From assembly GCF_003999995.1 (NCBI RefSeq), contig NZ_RJAD01000002.1, positions 682,001 to 746,000 on the forward strand: 64,000 nucleotides of DNA, given 5' to 3'. This DNA comes from Microbacterium sulfonylureivorans (GTDB lineage Bacteria; Actinomycetota; Actinomycetes; Actinomycetales; Microbacteriaceae). The notes beneath the pieces are model-generated. The model worked only from the letters and a program-made list of their open reading frames with translations. It did no database searches and was not told the DNA's origin. Of the stretch, positions 1 to 8,071 are shown piece by piece (the first letter of the stretch is position 1; each line of letters starts with the position of its first letter). A program made the position numbers and the translations under genes.

Positions 1-474
1 GACGAACGCCAGCACCCACGCGGTGCGCGACTCGCGGAGGGCTCCGCGGACGCATTCGGCCGCCCCCGCCCCGGCGAAGACCATGAGCGCGACGAACATC
101 CACACGGCGCCCGCCCAGTCGCCCCCGTCCGCGCCCTCCACCGCGACTGCGACGCCCGCGGCGACGATGGCTCCACCGACCAGCCACGACGACCACGCCA
201 TCGGGCTGCCGTTGAAGCGCCGGCACCCGAGCCACATGCAGCCCGTGCCGGCGACGAATGCGGCGTTGCCGACCGCGACCGCCCACCACGCGCCCGGGCT
301 CTGCGACCAGACCATGTACGCCAGCGTGGTGAGCATGGCGGCGAGGAAGCCGAGTGCCCACACACGACCGGCACCCTCATCGCGGCGCAGCAGCGTCTCG
401 ACGATGAAGAGGATGCCGCTGACGTTGACGACCAGCGCCGTCATGATGACCACGCTCTGGAGCTCGAGGATCAT
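1..474 (-). CDS. Polytopic membrane sensor-like protein, N-terminal part (cut by window edge)
   Basis: The reading frame starts at an ATG that overlaps the stop of the upstream histidine kinase (ATGA) and runs off the left edge after 158 codons. The visible part is almost wholly membrane: about five or six hydrophobic helices separated by short loops such as LLRRDEGAGR and CRRFNGSP. Such N-terminal membrane blocks are common in actinobacterial GGDEF diguanylate cyclases and other sensors, so the missing C-terminus could be a GGDEF domain, but none of it is visible. The stop-start overlap with the kinase suggests translational coupling and a shared signalling role. The function is inferred from the fold type and context only. 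Confidence 0.6.
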   Translation of the reverse strand, partial: MILELQSVVIMTALVVNVSGILFIVETLLRRDEGAGRVWALGFLAAMLTTLAYMVWSQSPGAWWAVAVGNAAFVAGTGCMWLGCRRFNGSPMAWSSWLVGGAIVAAGVAVAVEGADGGDWAGAVWMFVALMVFAGAGAAECVRGALRESRTAWVLAFV

Positions 475-2210
475 GACGGGGTCCTTTCGGGTGGCGACGG
501 GTGCGGGCGGGGCGCCGGCGGCGGCGCCCCGTGGTGCTCCGTCGCGGGGAGCTTGACGATGAAGGTCGAACCGACACCCGGCGAGCTGTGCAGCCCGATC
601 TCACCACCGTGGGCGCGGACGATGTCGCGCGTGATCGCGAGGCCCAGGCCGGTCCCCGTCCTGCGGCCCGCCCCCGCCTTGTAGAACCGCTGGAAGAGCC
701 GGGAGCGGTCGGCCTCACTGATGCCGACGCCGGTGTCGCGCACGAGGATCCAGGTGCTGGCACCGTCGGTCGTGGTGCCGAGGAAGACGGTGCCGCCGTC
801 CTTGTTGTAGGTGATCGCGTTCGACACGAGGTTGTCGACCACCTGCCGGAGGCGCACCGGATCGGCCCACACCTCGGACTCCTCCAGCCCGGTGGTGTCG
901 ATCGTCACAGCGCGCGAGGCGGCGCGGGGCAGAAGTGCCTCACCCGCCGCGCGGACGATGTCGCGCGCGTCGAGGAGCTGCGGCGACATGGATGCCTCCA
1001 CGGACGACGAGGACGAGCTCGACGCGGCGAGGATGTCGGCGACGATCCGCAGCAGGCGCTCGGCGTTCCGCTCGGCGATGTCGAGGTTCGCCCGGACGTG
1101 ATCGGGGATGTCGGGCTCCTCGATCGCGAGGTCGAGGTAGCCGAGGATCGACGTGAGGGGGGTGCGCAGCTCGTGCGACACCGATGCGACGAGCTCGTCC
1201 CGGGCACGGAGCGCATCGAGCTCGGCCGTGACATCGCGCGAGACGACCACGGCTCCGACGTCCTCCCCGTCGGGGTCGATCAGCCGACGTGCCGTGATGC
1301 TGAGCGCCTGCCGAGGTCCCGGCTCCTCGCCGAACCACACGATCTGGCCGTCGAACGCCTCGCCGCGGAGGGCGCGCTCGACGGGGAGCTCGTCGTCGGG
1401 CAGCCTGGTGACGCCGTCGTCGCGGAACGCCGGCGCGTCGTCGTCGGCATCGTCGCCGCGGATCGCCTGCTGGAGACGCCCGTGGGCCTCGTTGGTCACC
1501 GCGACGCGTCCGTCGGCGTCGACCCGGATCACCCCGAAGTCGACGGCATCGAGAACCTCGGTCACGACCTGCTCCTGGCGCCGAGTCTGCTCCAGCACGC
1601 GGCGCAGCAGCTGCGACTGCTTGGCGAGCAGCATCCGCTGGGCGTCGGAGCGGCGTGCGGTGAGGTGGCTCGTCGCCGCGACCGCGAAGAGCACCAGCGG
1701 CAGCAGGAGCGTCGTGTACTCGACCTCCTGCGCGGTGAGGACGGTCAGCACGCCGATCACGCCGGCGATCGCCACGATGACGGCGAAGAGCCCCAGCATC
1801 CCGAATCCCGCGGCGAGCCAGGTCGTCGGGAAGATCCACAGGAGGCCCATCGCCGTGCCCGGGGCGGCGAGGACCATGAGCATGATGGCAACGATGTCGA
1901 TCGCGGGGACGACCGCGACCCATCCGAAGGGCAGGCGGTTCCAGGGGATGATGAGCGCCGCGCCCATGACGATCATCACGATCACGACGCCGGCGAAGAA
2001 CAGCGCGGCGTCGACCTCGCCGGGATCGAGGGCGATCAGCACGCCCAGCACGAAGACGACCGACGAGAGAAGGAGCTGGTTCAGCGTCGCCGTTCGGTCC
2101 CGCGTGCGGTCGGCGAAATCCTCGCGCAGCCACACCGTGCGAGCGCGTCGAGGCGACGCGTCCGACGGCCGTGACCCGCGGCGCCCCTCGTCCCCTTTCG
2201 CGGCGTCCAT
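471..2210 (-). CDS. PAS-containing membrane sensor histidine kinase
   Basis: This is a 579-residue class I sensor kinase. About five transmembrane helices occupy residues 45-185, a PAS-like domain covers roughly 210-330, and a HisKA dimerisation domain carries the phospho-accepting His346 in SHELRTPLTS. The HATPase domain shows the N box around Asn460-Asn464, DTGVGI at 492-497 and GTGLGL at 519-524. No response regulator lies beside it, so its partner is elsewhere or is replaced by the overlapping downstream membrane protein. A run of serines (397-403) follows the HisKA helix. The start is supported by a TAGCGT box six bases upstream of the ATG. The signal sensed is unknown. Confidence 0.9.
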   Translation of the reverse strand: MDAAKGDEGRRGSRPSDASPRRARTVWLREDFADRTRDRTATLNQLLLSSVVFVLGVLIALDPGEVDAALFFAGVVIVMIVMGAALIIPWNRLPFGWVAVVPAIDIVAIMLMVLAAPGTAMGLLWIFPTTWLAAGFGMLGLFAVIVAIAGVIGVLTVLTAQEVEYTTLLLPLVLFAVAATSHLTARRSDAQRMLLAKQSQLLRRVLEQTRRQEQVVTEVLDAVDFGVIRVDADGRVAVTNEAHGRLQQAIRGDDADDDAPAFRDDGVTRLPDDELPVERALRGEAFDGQIVWFGEEPGPRQALSITARRLIDPDGEDVGAVVVSRDVTAELDALRARDELVASVSHELRTPLTSILGYLDLAIEEPDIPDHVRANLDIAERNAERLLRIVADILAASSSSSSSVEASMSPQLLDARDIVRAAGEALLPRAASRAVTIDTTGLEESEVWADPVRLRQVVDNLVSNAITYNKDGGTVFLGTTTDGASTWILVRDTGVGISEADRSRLFQRFYKAGAGRRTGTGLGLAITRDIVRAHGGEIGLHSSPGVGSTFIVKLPATEHHGAPPPAPRPHPSPPERTPS

Positions 2211-2216
2211 ACGGTG

Positions 2217-2222
2217 ACGCTA
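2217..2222 (-). promoter_or_regulatory. -10 box of the PAS histidine kinase (leaderless)
   Basis: TAGCGT on the minus strand ends six bases before the ATG, so the message probably begins at or next to the start codon. Confidence 0.5.
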
Positions 2223-2384
2223 ACGGATGCCGACCTCGGCCGTGAACGAGGCTCGCGATGCGGTCAGAACCTGACGTCGCCGCCGGAGCCGCGGAAGCGG
2301 CCCAAGCCCGCGGCGTCCCGCGGTGTCGCCGCCCCACCACGAGCCGGCGTCTCCCAGCCAGGGACGCCGGCCGCGTCTCGTGCC

Positions 2385-2936
2385 TCAGCCGGTGCGCGCG
2401 ATCGCCGCGCTCACCCAGCGGGCATGGACCTGCCACGGATCGTCCACGCCGGCGGCGAGATCCGCGATGTGCGCGGTGAGCTCGGGCGACGCCCGGAACC
2501 ACTCCGTGCGCGGGAACCGATCGGCCGCGAACTGCTCGTGGCGGCGGCGCTCGAGCGCCCGATCGCCCCGCTCGAACGCCAGCAGGTCGTCGTGCCAGAT
2601 CGCCGACAGCCGCTGCCGGGGATTCGCGGTCGTGCCGATCTTGATCCGGTCGTCGTACCGGAGGTAGTACACGACGTCGATCCGCGGCGGAGGCAGCTCG
2701 CCGTCGACGAGCTCGCCGTGCCGCCACTCGCACTCCGCGCAGAGCCACCCCGACGGGTAGCTCACACCGAGCCGGGAGCCGCACAGCGCGCACGGCAACG
2801 GCAGGACGTCGGTGACGCCGTGCCCGCACCCCTCCCACTCGGCCGCCACCGCAAGATGCCATTCGCACAGGGCGACGGGAGCGTCGGGCGGCACGGGGCC
2901 GCGGCATCCGCTCTCCACAACACAACGGCGGGGCAC
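2385..2936 (-). CDS. GIY-YIG (T5orf172/MUG113-like) protein with zinc-ribbon-like cysteines
   Basis: The C-terminal half of this 183-residue protein carries a compact GIY-YIG-type core: YYLRYDDRIKIGTT (90-103) followed by NPRQRL and, after a helix, RRHEQFAADRF with TEWF. This is the arrangement of the T5orf172/MUG113 branch. The N-terminal half has paired cysteines (C5, C11, C24, C37, C49/C52, C66/C69), and C49-X2-C52-X13-C66-X2-C69 looks like a zinc ribbon. Nuclease activity is not certain, since many proteins of this branch have no assigned role. The GTG start sits six bases downstream of a TACACT box. It is a lone gene between the rpsA terminator and the kinase. Confidence 0.75.
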   Translation of the reverse strand: MPRRCVVESGCRGPVPPDAPVALCEWHLAVAAEWEGCGHGVTDVLPLPCALCGSRLGVSYPSGWLCAECEWRHGELVDGELPPPRIDVVYYLRYDDRIKIGTTANPRQRLSAIWHDDLLAFERGDRALERRRHEQFAADRFPRTEWFRASPELTAHIADLAAGVDDPWQVHARWVSAAIARTG

Positions 2937-2942
2937 ATCGCG

Positions 2943-2948
2943 AGTGTA
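2943..2948 (-). promoter_or_regulatory. -10 box of the GIY-YIG gene (leaderless)
   Basis: TACACT on the minus strand lies six bases before the GTG start, which favours this GTG over any later codon. Confidence 0.5.
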
Positions 2949-2977
2949 GGCGAGAGCACCGACACTCCCGGGGCATG

Positions 2978-3026
2978 CGAAAGGGCCGGAACCCGAAGGT
3001 CCCGGCCCTTTCGAACCTGACGGTTC
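2978..3026 (-). terminator. rpsA terminator, strong hairpin plus small hairpin
   Basis: A 12-bp perfect stem (2978-2989 with 3002-3013) with a 12-base loop lies just past the rpsA stop codon. A second 5-bp hairpin, GAACC-TGAC-GGTTC (3013-3026), sits between the stop and the main stem. There is no long T-run, as is usual in high-GC actinobacteria. Confidence 0.8.
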
Positions 3027-3040
3027 AGCTGCTGATCAGA

Positions 3041-4489
3041 TCAGCGGCCCGACAGCTTCTCGCGCAGTGCGGCGAGGGCCTCGTCGTCGGCCAGCGTGCC
3101 GCCGGCGCTGCTCTCGGAGGAGAAGCTCGACGAGCCGGTGTCGGCCGGGGCGTTCGCCTCGGCCTCGAGGGCCTTGGCGACGGCGGCCTTGTGAGCCTCC
3201 CAGCGACCCTGGGCGGCAGCGTACTCCTGCTCCCACTTCTCGCGCTGAGCGTCGAAGCCCTCGAGCCAGGTGCCCGCCTCGGGGTCGAAGCCCTCGGGGT
3301 ACTTGTACTCGCCGTTCTCGTCGTACTCGGTGACCATGCCGTAGAGGGCCGGGTCGAACTCGGTGCCGAAGGGGTCGACCGACTCGTTCGCCTGCTTGAG
3401 CGAGAGCGAGATGCGGCGACGCTCGAGGTCGATGTCGATGATCTTGACGAAGACCTCTTCACCCACCGACACGACCTGCTCGGCGAGCTCGACGTGCTTG
3501 CCCGAGAGCTCCGAGATGTGCACGAGGCCCTCGATGCCGTCTGCGACGCGCACGAACGCACCGAACGGGACGAGCTTGGTGACCTTGCCCGGAGCAACCT
3601 GGCCGATGGCGTGGGTGCGGGCGAAGACCTGCCACGGGTCCTCCTGCGTCGCCTTGAGCGAGAGCGACACGCGCTCGCGGTCCAGGTCGACCTCGAGGAT
3701 CTCGACGGTGACTTCCTGACCGACCTCGACGACCTCGGAGGCGTGCTCGATGTGCTTCCACGAGAGCTCGGAGACGTGCACGAGGCCGTCCACGCCGCCC
3801 AGGTCGACGAACGCGCCGAAGTTGACGATCGACGAGACGACGCCCTTGCGGACCTGACCCTTGTGCAGGTTGTTCAGGAACGTGGTGCGCGACTCCGACT
3901 GCGTCTGCTCGAGCAGCGCGCGGCGCGAGAGAACCACGTTGTTGCGGTTCTTGTCGAGCTCGAGGATCTTGGCCTCGATCTCCTGGCCGAGGTACGGCGT
4001 GAGGTCGCGGACACGGCGGAGCTCGATGAGCGACGCGGGGAGGAAGCCGCGGAGGCCGATGTCGACGATGAGGCCACCCTTGACGACCTCGATCACGGAG
4101 CCGGTGACGACACCGTCGTTCTCCTTGATCTTCTCGACGTCGCCCCACGCGCGCTCGTACTGGGCGCGCTTCTTCGACAGGATGAGGCGGCCTTCCTTGT
4201 CCTCCTTCTGGAGAACGAGGGCCTCGACAGCGTCGCCGACCTTGACGACCTCGTTGGGGTCGACGTCGTGCTTGATCGAGAGCTCGCGCGAGGGGATGAC
4301 GCCCTCGGTCTTGTATCCGACGTCGAGGAGGACCTCGTCGCGGTCGATCTTCACGACGGTGCCTTCGATGAGGTCGCCGTCGTTGAAGAACTTGAGGGTC
4401 AGTTCGACCGCTGCCAGGAAGTCCTCGGCAGATCCGATGTCGTTGATCGCGACCTGCTTGGTGGCCGGGGCGGTCGTTGCGGTAGTCAT
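3041..4489 (-). CDS. rpsA: 30S ribosomal protein S1
   Basis: This is ribosomal protein S1, which binds mRNA at the 30S subunit. The 482-residue product has four S1 (OB-fold) repeats, roughly at 35-105, 120-190, 205-275 and 290-360; examples are GTVVKIDRDEVLLDVGYKTEG and GAFVDLGGVDGLVHVSELSW. A proline-rich, acidic tail of about 110 residues follows. Four repeats rather than six is the actinobacterial form. The start is preceded by AAGGAC about eleven bases upstream. The gene stands alone between a 250-base leader and a strong terminator, consistent with its own promoter. Confidence 0.97.
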   Translation of the reverse strand: MTTATTAPATKQVAINDIGSAEDFLAAVELTLKFFNDGDLIEGTVVKIDRDEVLLDVGYKTEGVIPSRELSIKHDVDPNEVVKVGDAVEALVLQKEDKEGRLILSKKRAQYERAWGDVEKIKENDGVVTGSVIEVVKGGLIVDIGLRGFLPASLIELRRVRDLTPYLGQEIEAKILELDKNRNNVVLSRRALLEQTQSESRTTFLNNLHKGQVRKGVVSSIVNFGAFVDLGGVDGLVHVSELSWKHIEHASEVVEVGQEVTVEILEVDLDRERVSLSLKATQEDPWQVFARTHAIGQVAPGKVTKLVPFGAFVRVADGIEGLVHISELSGKHVELAEQVVSVGEEVFVKIIDIDLERRRISLSLKQANESVDPFGTEFDPALYGMVTEYDENGEYKYPEGFDPEAGTWLEGFDAQREKWEQEYAAAQGRWEAHKAAVAKALEAEANAPADTGSSSFSSESSAGGTLADDEALAALREKLSGR

Positions 4490-4738
4490 GTAGTGGGTTG
4501 TCCTTGTTGGGTTGGGGGTATCGGGCCGGCTCGAACTGCGGCTCCCGGCCGCGCGATGGCGAACGGATGCCTCGAGCGAGGCGAAGCGGATTGTTGTCGT
4601 GCGATGTCACTTCGGCGCCGGCGCGAACCGGATCCGAGGCGTGGCGATATAGCCACACGAGTGACACTCCAGGGTATCAGAACGCGGCTGTGCGTCGCGA
4701 TGTTCCCGCAGCGCCGGAATCACGGCGATCGGGACCGG
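4490..4738 (-). promoter_or_regulatory. rpsA leader/promoter region
   Basis: This 250-base gap upstream of rpsA contains an inverted repeat GTGGC-N6-GCCAC (4641-4656) whose centre includes TATATC on the minus strand, a possible -10 element. The remaining ~140 bases would form an untranslated leader, unusually long for this window, where many genes are leaderless. No gene is visible in it. Autogenous control of S1 is known in other bacteria, but no specific element is recognised here. Confidence 0.4.
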
Positions 4739-5539
4739 CTATCGGGGCAGATCGATCGGCGCCGTGCTGGTCCGATCGGGATCGAACGGCGGGCTCTCCT
4801 CCGGCTCCGGATCGCACCGCAGATGGGCCAGGCGCTCCTGCTCGCGGCGCTGGGCGACCGCGAGCCAGTCCCAGCCCATGCCGGCGGTCTCGGCATCCGT
4901 CGATGTCTGTTCGGGCGAGCGCTCGGGCCGGAGCTGAGCGGTCTGCGCCCACGGCGAGTCGCGGTCGTGGCCGCTCGGAAGCGGCGGCGCCGGAGGGATG
5001 CTGCGCCGGGCGTCCACGCTCGTCATCGGCTGATTCGCGACGAAGCCGCGCAGGCCCGCCTGCTGGATCACACGCTGGATGGTGAGGCCGCGCCCGTCGG
5101 GATCGCCGACGTAGCGGATCTCGCGCAGTCCCTGCGCCTGTGCGGCGGACTCGAAGACGAAGTGCCCGTAGCCGAAGACGCGCCCGAGGATCGGCTTGTG
5201 CACGGAGATGTCGAGGATCCGGGCGAGCGGCATCGTGGCGATGCTCCGCGACAGGATGCCGTGCACGCGGAAGACCCGCATGTTGGTGATCACGAAGATG
5301 TCCGTGCGGCGCTCGAGGATCCGCCACCCGGCGTGGAGGCAGATAGCACCCCCGAGGAGCACGGGCACCCACCATGCCTGCGCGGGCACGAAGAAGACGA
5401 GCAGCAGCAGGACGACCCCGCCGAACAGCTCCAGCGTCGCGACGACCACCGCGGCCCAGTGCTTGTGCACCTCGTCGATCACCACCTCGCCCTGATCGGC
5501 GATGAGGTGCTTGTCGATCCGCGGATCGAACAGGCTCAT
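4739..5539 (-). CDS. PH-domain (bPH2/YdbT-like) membrane protein
   Basis: The product (266 residues from the chosen ATG, MSLFDPRIDKHLI) has two adjacent transmembrane helices (about 28-65). They are followed by a bacterial PH domain of the bPH2 type: RRTDIFVITNMRVFRVHGIL, then MPLARILDISVHKP, GRVFGYGHFVFES and a turn reading IRYVGDPDG. The last 80 residues are polar and probably disordered. The ATG overlaps the stop of the preceding small membrane protein (ATGA), which is why it is preferred over an upstream start. Proteins of this family have no defined activity; membrane association is the safe statement. Confidence 0.85.
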   Translation of the reverse strand: MSLFDPRIDKHLIADQGEVVIDEVHKHWAAVVVATLELFGGVVLLLLVFFVPAQAWWVPVLLGGAICLHAGWRILERRTDIFVITNMRVFRVHGILSRSIATMPLARILDISVHKPILGRVFGYGHFVFESAAQAQGLREIRYVGDPDGRGLTIQRVIQQAGLRGFVANQPMTSVDARRSIPPAPPLPSGHDRDSPWAQTAQLRPERSPEQTSTDAETAGMGWDWLAVAQRREQERLAHLRCDPEPEESPPFDPDRTSTAPIDLPR

Positions 5540-5703
5540 CCGCCCGCGAGGGCCACGAAGAAGTCGGTGACCGCGACGCCCGCGCCCCACACCGCACCGA
5601 CGGCGGCCTGAACGGCGTTCGCGGCATCCTGGGGCCTCGTGACGAGGTAGAACACCGCGAAAGCGATGACGAGCCCGATGAGGAGGCGCTTGACCAGCTT
5701 CAC
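5536..5703 (-). CDS. Small single-pass membrane protein, unknown
   Basis: This 55-residue protein begins with a basic stretch (VKLVKRLL), continues with a hydrophobic helix (residues 6-22) and has a second weakly hydrophobic Ala/Val/Gly-rich segment. The GTG start is chosen because AAGGGA lies ten bases upstream; an ATG 57 bases earlier would add a charged extension without a ribosome site. Its stop overlaps the start of the PH-domain gene, so the two are probably co-translated. I do not recognise a family. Confidence 0.6.
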   Translation of the reverse strand: MKLVKRLLIGLVIAFAVFYLVTRPQDAANAVQAAVGAVWGAGVAVTDFFVALAGG

Positions 5704-5823
5704 GGCTGAGGGGTCCCTTCGGTCGACGACAGAGCGATCCCCCCGGAGCGCGAACTCCACAGTTCTACCCCATGGCGCGCATTCCGAACGGGAGGCGCCC
5801 GGGCGCGTCGCCGCACGGCGGCG

Positions 5824-6873
5824 TCACGGACGCAGGAGCACCTTCGTCGCGCGGCGCTCGTCCATGGCCGCATAGGCCTCGGCCGCGTCGCTGAGCGGCA
5901 GCTCCAGGTCGAACACGCGACCGGGTCGGATGACGCCCGAGCGGACGTCGGGCAGCAGCTCGTCGATGTAGCCGCGGACCGGCGCGACACCGCCGTTGAC
6001 GCCGACGTTGCGCCCGAACATCTGGCGGATCGGAAGCTCGGGGCCGCCGTTGGGCACACCGACGTAGCCGACCATGCCGCCGGGGCGCGTGGAGCGCATC
6101 GCCTGGTCCATCGACTCCTTCGTGCCGACGCACTCGAGCACGCGGTCGGCGCCGATCCCGCCCGTGAGCGCGCGCACGGCCGTGACACCCTCGTCGCCGC
6201 GCTCTTCGACGACGTGGGTTGCGCCGAAGTCGCGGGCGAGAGCCTGGCGCTGCGGGTGACGCGACATGGCGATGATCGTGGTCGCTCCGAGCCGCTTCGC
6301 CGCGATGATCGCACAGAGCCCGACCGCCCCGTCTCCGACGACGGCGACCGAGTCGCCCGGGCCGACGCCCGCCGACACTGCGGCGTGGTGCCCCGTGCCC
6401 ATCACGTCGCTGAGCGTGAGCAGTCCCGGGATCTCGTCGTCGGAGACCGGCCCCGGCACGACGGCGAGGGTGCCGTCCGCCAGCGGGACGCGCACGAACT
6501 CCCCCTGCCCGCCGTCGGCGAACCCGCCGAAGCGGTCGTCGCTCCCCCACCATCCGCCTGTCAGACACGAGGTGCTGACGCCGTTGCGGCAGTTGGCGCA
6601 CGTGCCGTCGCAGACGTAGAACGGGGCGATCACGAAGTCACCCGGCTTCACGGTCGCGACGTCGTCGCCGACGGCCTCGACCACACCGACGAACTCATGG
6701 CCGATGCGGTGCGGCTCGTCGGTGGGGGTCACGCCCCGGTACGGCCACAGGTCGGAGCCGCACACACAGGCGGCGACGACGCGGACGATGGCGTCGGCGC
6801 CGGTGGACAGAACGGGATCGGGCACTTCTTCGACGCGGATGTCGCGGGCGGCATGGATCACGGTGGCAAGCAT
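5824..6873 (-). CDS. Zinc-dependent alcohol dehydrogenase (MDR family)
   Basis: This is a 349-residue medium-chain dehydrogenase. The catalytic zinc ligands are visible as Cys38 (CGSD) and His59-Glu60 (GHE). The structural zinc lobe has four cysteines (C88, C92, C95, C103). The NAD(P)-binding Rossmann motif VVGDGAVGLCA falls near residue 186. It oxidises or reduces an unidentified alcohol/aldehyde. The start ATG follows a TAGGCT box by six bases. It is transcribed away from its neighbours and appears to be a single-gene unit. Confidence 0.92.
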   Translation of the reverse strand: MLATVIHAARDIRVEEVPDPVLSTGADAIVRVVAACVCGSDLWPYRGVTPTDEPHRIGHEFVGVVEAVGDDVATVKPGDFVIAPFYVCDGTCANCRNGVSTSCLTGGWWGSDDRFGGFADGGQGEFVRVPLADGTLAVVPGPVSDDEIPGLLTLSDVMGTGHHAAVSAGVGPGDSVAVVGDGAVGLCAIIAAKRLGATTIIAMSRHPQRQALARDFGATHVVEERGDEGVTAVRALTGGIGADRVLECVGTKESMDQAMRSTRPGGMVGYVGVPNGGPELPIRQMFGRNVGVNGGVAPVRGYIDELLPDVRSGVIRPGRVFDLELPLSDAAEAYAAMDERRATKVLLRP

Positions 6874-6879
6874 GTGAAG

Positions 6880-6885
6880 AGCCTA
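6880..6885 (-). promoter_or_regulatory. -10 box of the alcohol dehydrogenase gene
   Basis: TAGGCT on the minus strand lies six bases before the ATG, so the message is probably leaderless. Confidence 0.5.
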
Positions 6886-6933
6886 GGACGCGGGAACCGC
6901 TCGGGGCGCGCGGGATCCGAACGAGCGCACCCG

Positions 6934-6962
6934 TTGACATGCGCACGTCGCCGACCCACGAT
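6934..6962 (+). promoter_or_regulatory. Near-consensus sigma70-type promoter reading rightward
   Basis: TTGACA (6934-6939), a 17-base spacer and CACGAT (6957-6962) form a good vegetative promoter. The same hexamer pair, with an 18-base spacer, precedes the GntR gene near 59.3 kb. It is aimed at the small reading frame at 6992 and then at the DUF1653 gene. The rest of the 317-base gap between the dehydrogenase and DUF1653 holds nothing else recognisable. Confidence 0.5.
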
Positions 6963-6991
6963 GGCGTCGAGACGGCGAAGGCACACCGCGG

Positions 6992-7159
6992 ATGAGCGAT
7001 CAGACGGATCCGCCCGACGACGACGCCGAAGGGCCGCCCGATCCCTCGGCCGCAGGTCCCGGCGAGGTCGAGGCCAGGAGCGCGCCCGCATGCAAGGCGA
7101 TGAGCGTGGGGGCCGGCCTGGGTATCGCGCCGTCGCTTCTCGCCCCGCCGACGGTGTGA
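6992..7159 (+). CDS. Possible 55-residue hypothetical protein
   Basis: This short frame codes for an acidic, Pro/Gly-rich N-terminus (MSDQTDPPDDDAEGPPDP) and a small hydrophobic C-terminus with a lone cysteine at position 34. Codon third positions are mostly G or C, like real genes here, and a near-consensus promoter lies just upstream. There is no convincing ribosome site (AAGG is about 12 bases before the ATG). It could equally be a leader for the DUF1653 gene 31 bases downstream. I recognise no family. Confidence 0.35.
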   Translation: MSDQTDPPDDDAEGPPDPSAAGPGEVEARSAPACKAMSVGAGLGIAPSLLAPPTV

Positions 7160-7178
7160 CCCACGAGGGGCCGCCCCG

Positions 7179-7184
7179 TACGCT
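7179..7184 (+). promoter_or_regulatory. -10 box of the DUF1653 gene
   Basis: TACGCT ends six bases before the ATG, consistent with a leaderless message. Confidence 0.45.
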
Positions 7185-7190
7185 GGCGGC

Positions 7191-7400
7191 ATGACGATCG
7201 AGTCCGGAACCTACCGGCACTTCAAGGGTGCGCAGTACGAGGTCATCGGGGTCGCCCGCCACAGCGAGACCGACGAGGAGCACGTCGTCTACCGCGCGCT
7301 CTACGGTGAGCGCGGCCTGTGGGTGCGCCCCGCCTCGATGTGGACGGAGCACGTCGACCGCGACGGCTACATCGGTCCCCGCTTCACCCGCGTCGGCTGA
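7191..7400 (+). CDS. DUF1653 domain protein
   Basis: The 69-residue product is a full-length DUF1653 protein. It shows the family pattern GTYRHFKGAQYEVIGVARHSET followed by VVYRALYGERGLWVRPASMW and ends PRFTRV. These are small single-domain beta-rich proteins of unknown function found across bacteria. It converges with the NAD-binding gene, with only four bases between their stops. Confidence 0.9.
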   Translation: MTIESGTYRHFKGAQYEVIGVARHSETDEEHVVYRALYGERGLWVRPASMWTEHVDRDGYIGPRFTRVG

Positions 7401-7404
7401 GGCG

Positions 7405-8049
7405 TCAGTTCGAGAGCGCCTCGGCGATCGGCACCGAGCCGTTTCCGAACCGGATGCTGCGCCCCACCGTCGAGTCGTCGTCGATGACGGCCGCCACGAC
7501 GGCTGCGACATCCGCTCTCGTCACCTCTCCGCGACCGGACGGATCGGTGTCGATCCGACCGGTGGGATCGTCGAGCGTCAAGGTGCCGGGGCCGAGGATC
7601 GTCCAGTCGAGGCCGCTCCCCCTCAGGTGCTCGTCGGCGGCCCACTTCGCATCCGCATAGGCGAAGAAGGAGTTCTCGGGCGCGACGCCGTGGTCGGCGC
7701 GCGATCCGATCCACGAAACCATCACGTAGCGGCGGACTCCGGCGGCGGCCGCGGCATCCATCGACCGCACCGCCGCGTCGCGGTCGACCGCGTACGTGCG
7801 TTCCGGACTGCCGCCGCCGGCGCCCGCCGACCAGACCACGACGTCGCTGCCCGCGACGAGGTCGGTGAAGCCGTCGAGGTCGAGCGTCTCGATGTCGGCG
7901 ACGAGGGGCGTCGCGCCGGTCGCGTCGACGTCACCGGCGTGGGCGGGGTTGCGGACGACGGCCGTCACGGTGTGGCCGAGCCCGACGAGCAGGGGCTCGA
8001 GCAGCAGCGCGACCTTGCCGTGGCCGCCGAGGATGAGTACGCGGGCCAG
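7405..8049 (-). CDS. NAD(P)-binding atypical SDR (NmrA/SDR_a5-like), CTG start
   Basis: The product (214 residues from the CTG at 8047-8049) is a short-chain-dehydrogenase-like NAD(P)-binding protein. Its N-terminus reads ARVLILGGHGKVALLLEPLL, giving the GGHGKVA nucleotide loop. Later elements are VVWSAGAGGG, YVMVSWIGS and a YADAKWAADEHL helix. The first ATG/GTG in frame (GTG at 7968) would remove the nucleotide-binding loop. The CTG is preceded by GAGAGGAG and by a TAGCGT -10 box (8072-8077), so CTG initiation is the best reading. The family acts on diverse substrates or as redox sensors; the substrate is unknown. Confidence 0.8.
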   Translation of the reverse strand: MARVLILGGHGKVALLLEPLLVGLGHTVTAVVRNPAHAGDVDATGATPLVADIETLDLDGFTDLVAGSDVVVWSAGAGGGSPERTYAVDRDAAVRSMDAAAAAGVRRYVMVSWIGSRADHGVAPENSFFAYADAKWAADEHLRGSGLDWTILGPGTLTLDDPTGRIDTDPSGRGEVTRADVAAVVAAVIDDDSTVGRSIRFGNGSVPIAEALSN

Positions 8050-8071
8050 GGGGGCTCCTCTCGTCGCACCC

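Noticed and set aside
940..2976. 678-codon minus-strand frame across the kinase and GIY-YIG genes
   Set aside because: It is an Arg-rich shadow in another frame of two genes with recognisable motifs.
2975..5611. 878-codon plus-strand frame opposite rpsA and the PH-domain gene
   Set aside because: It is antisense to rpsA, which has clear S1 repeats; the translation is low-complexity Arg/Leu/Asp, as expected of a shadow in high-GC DNA.
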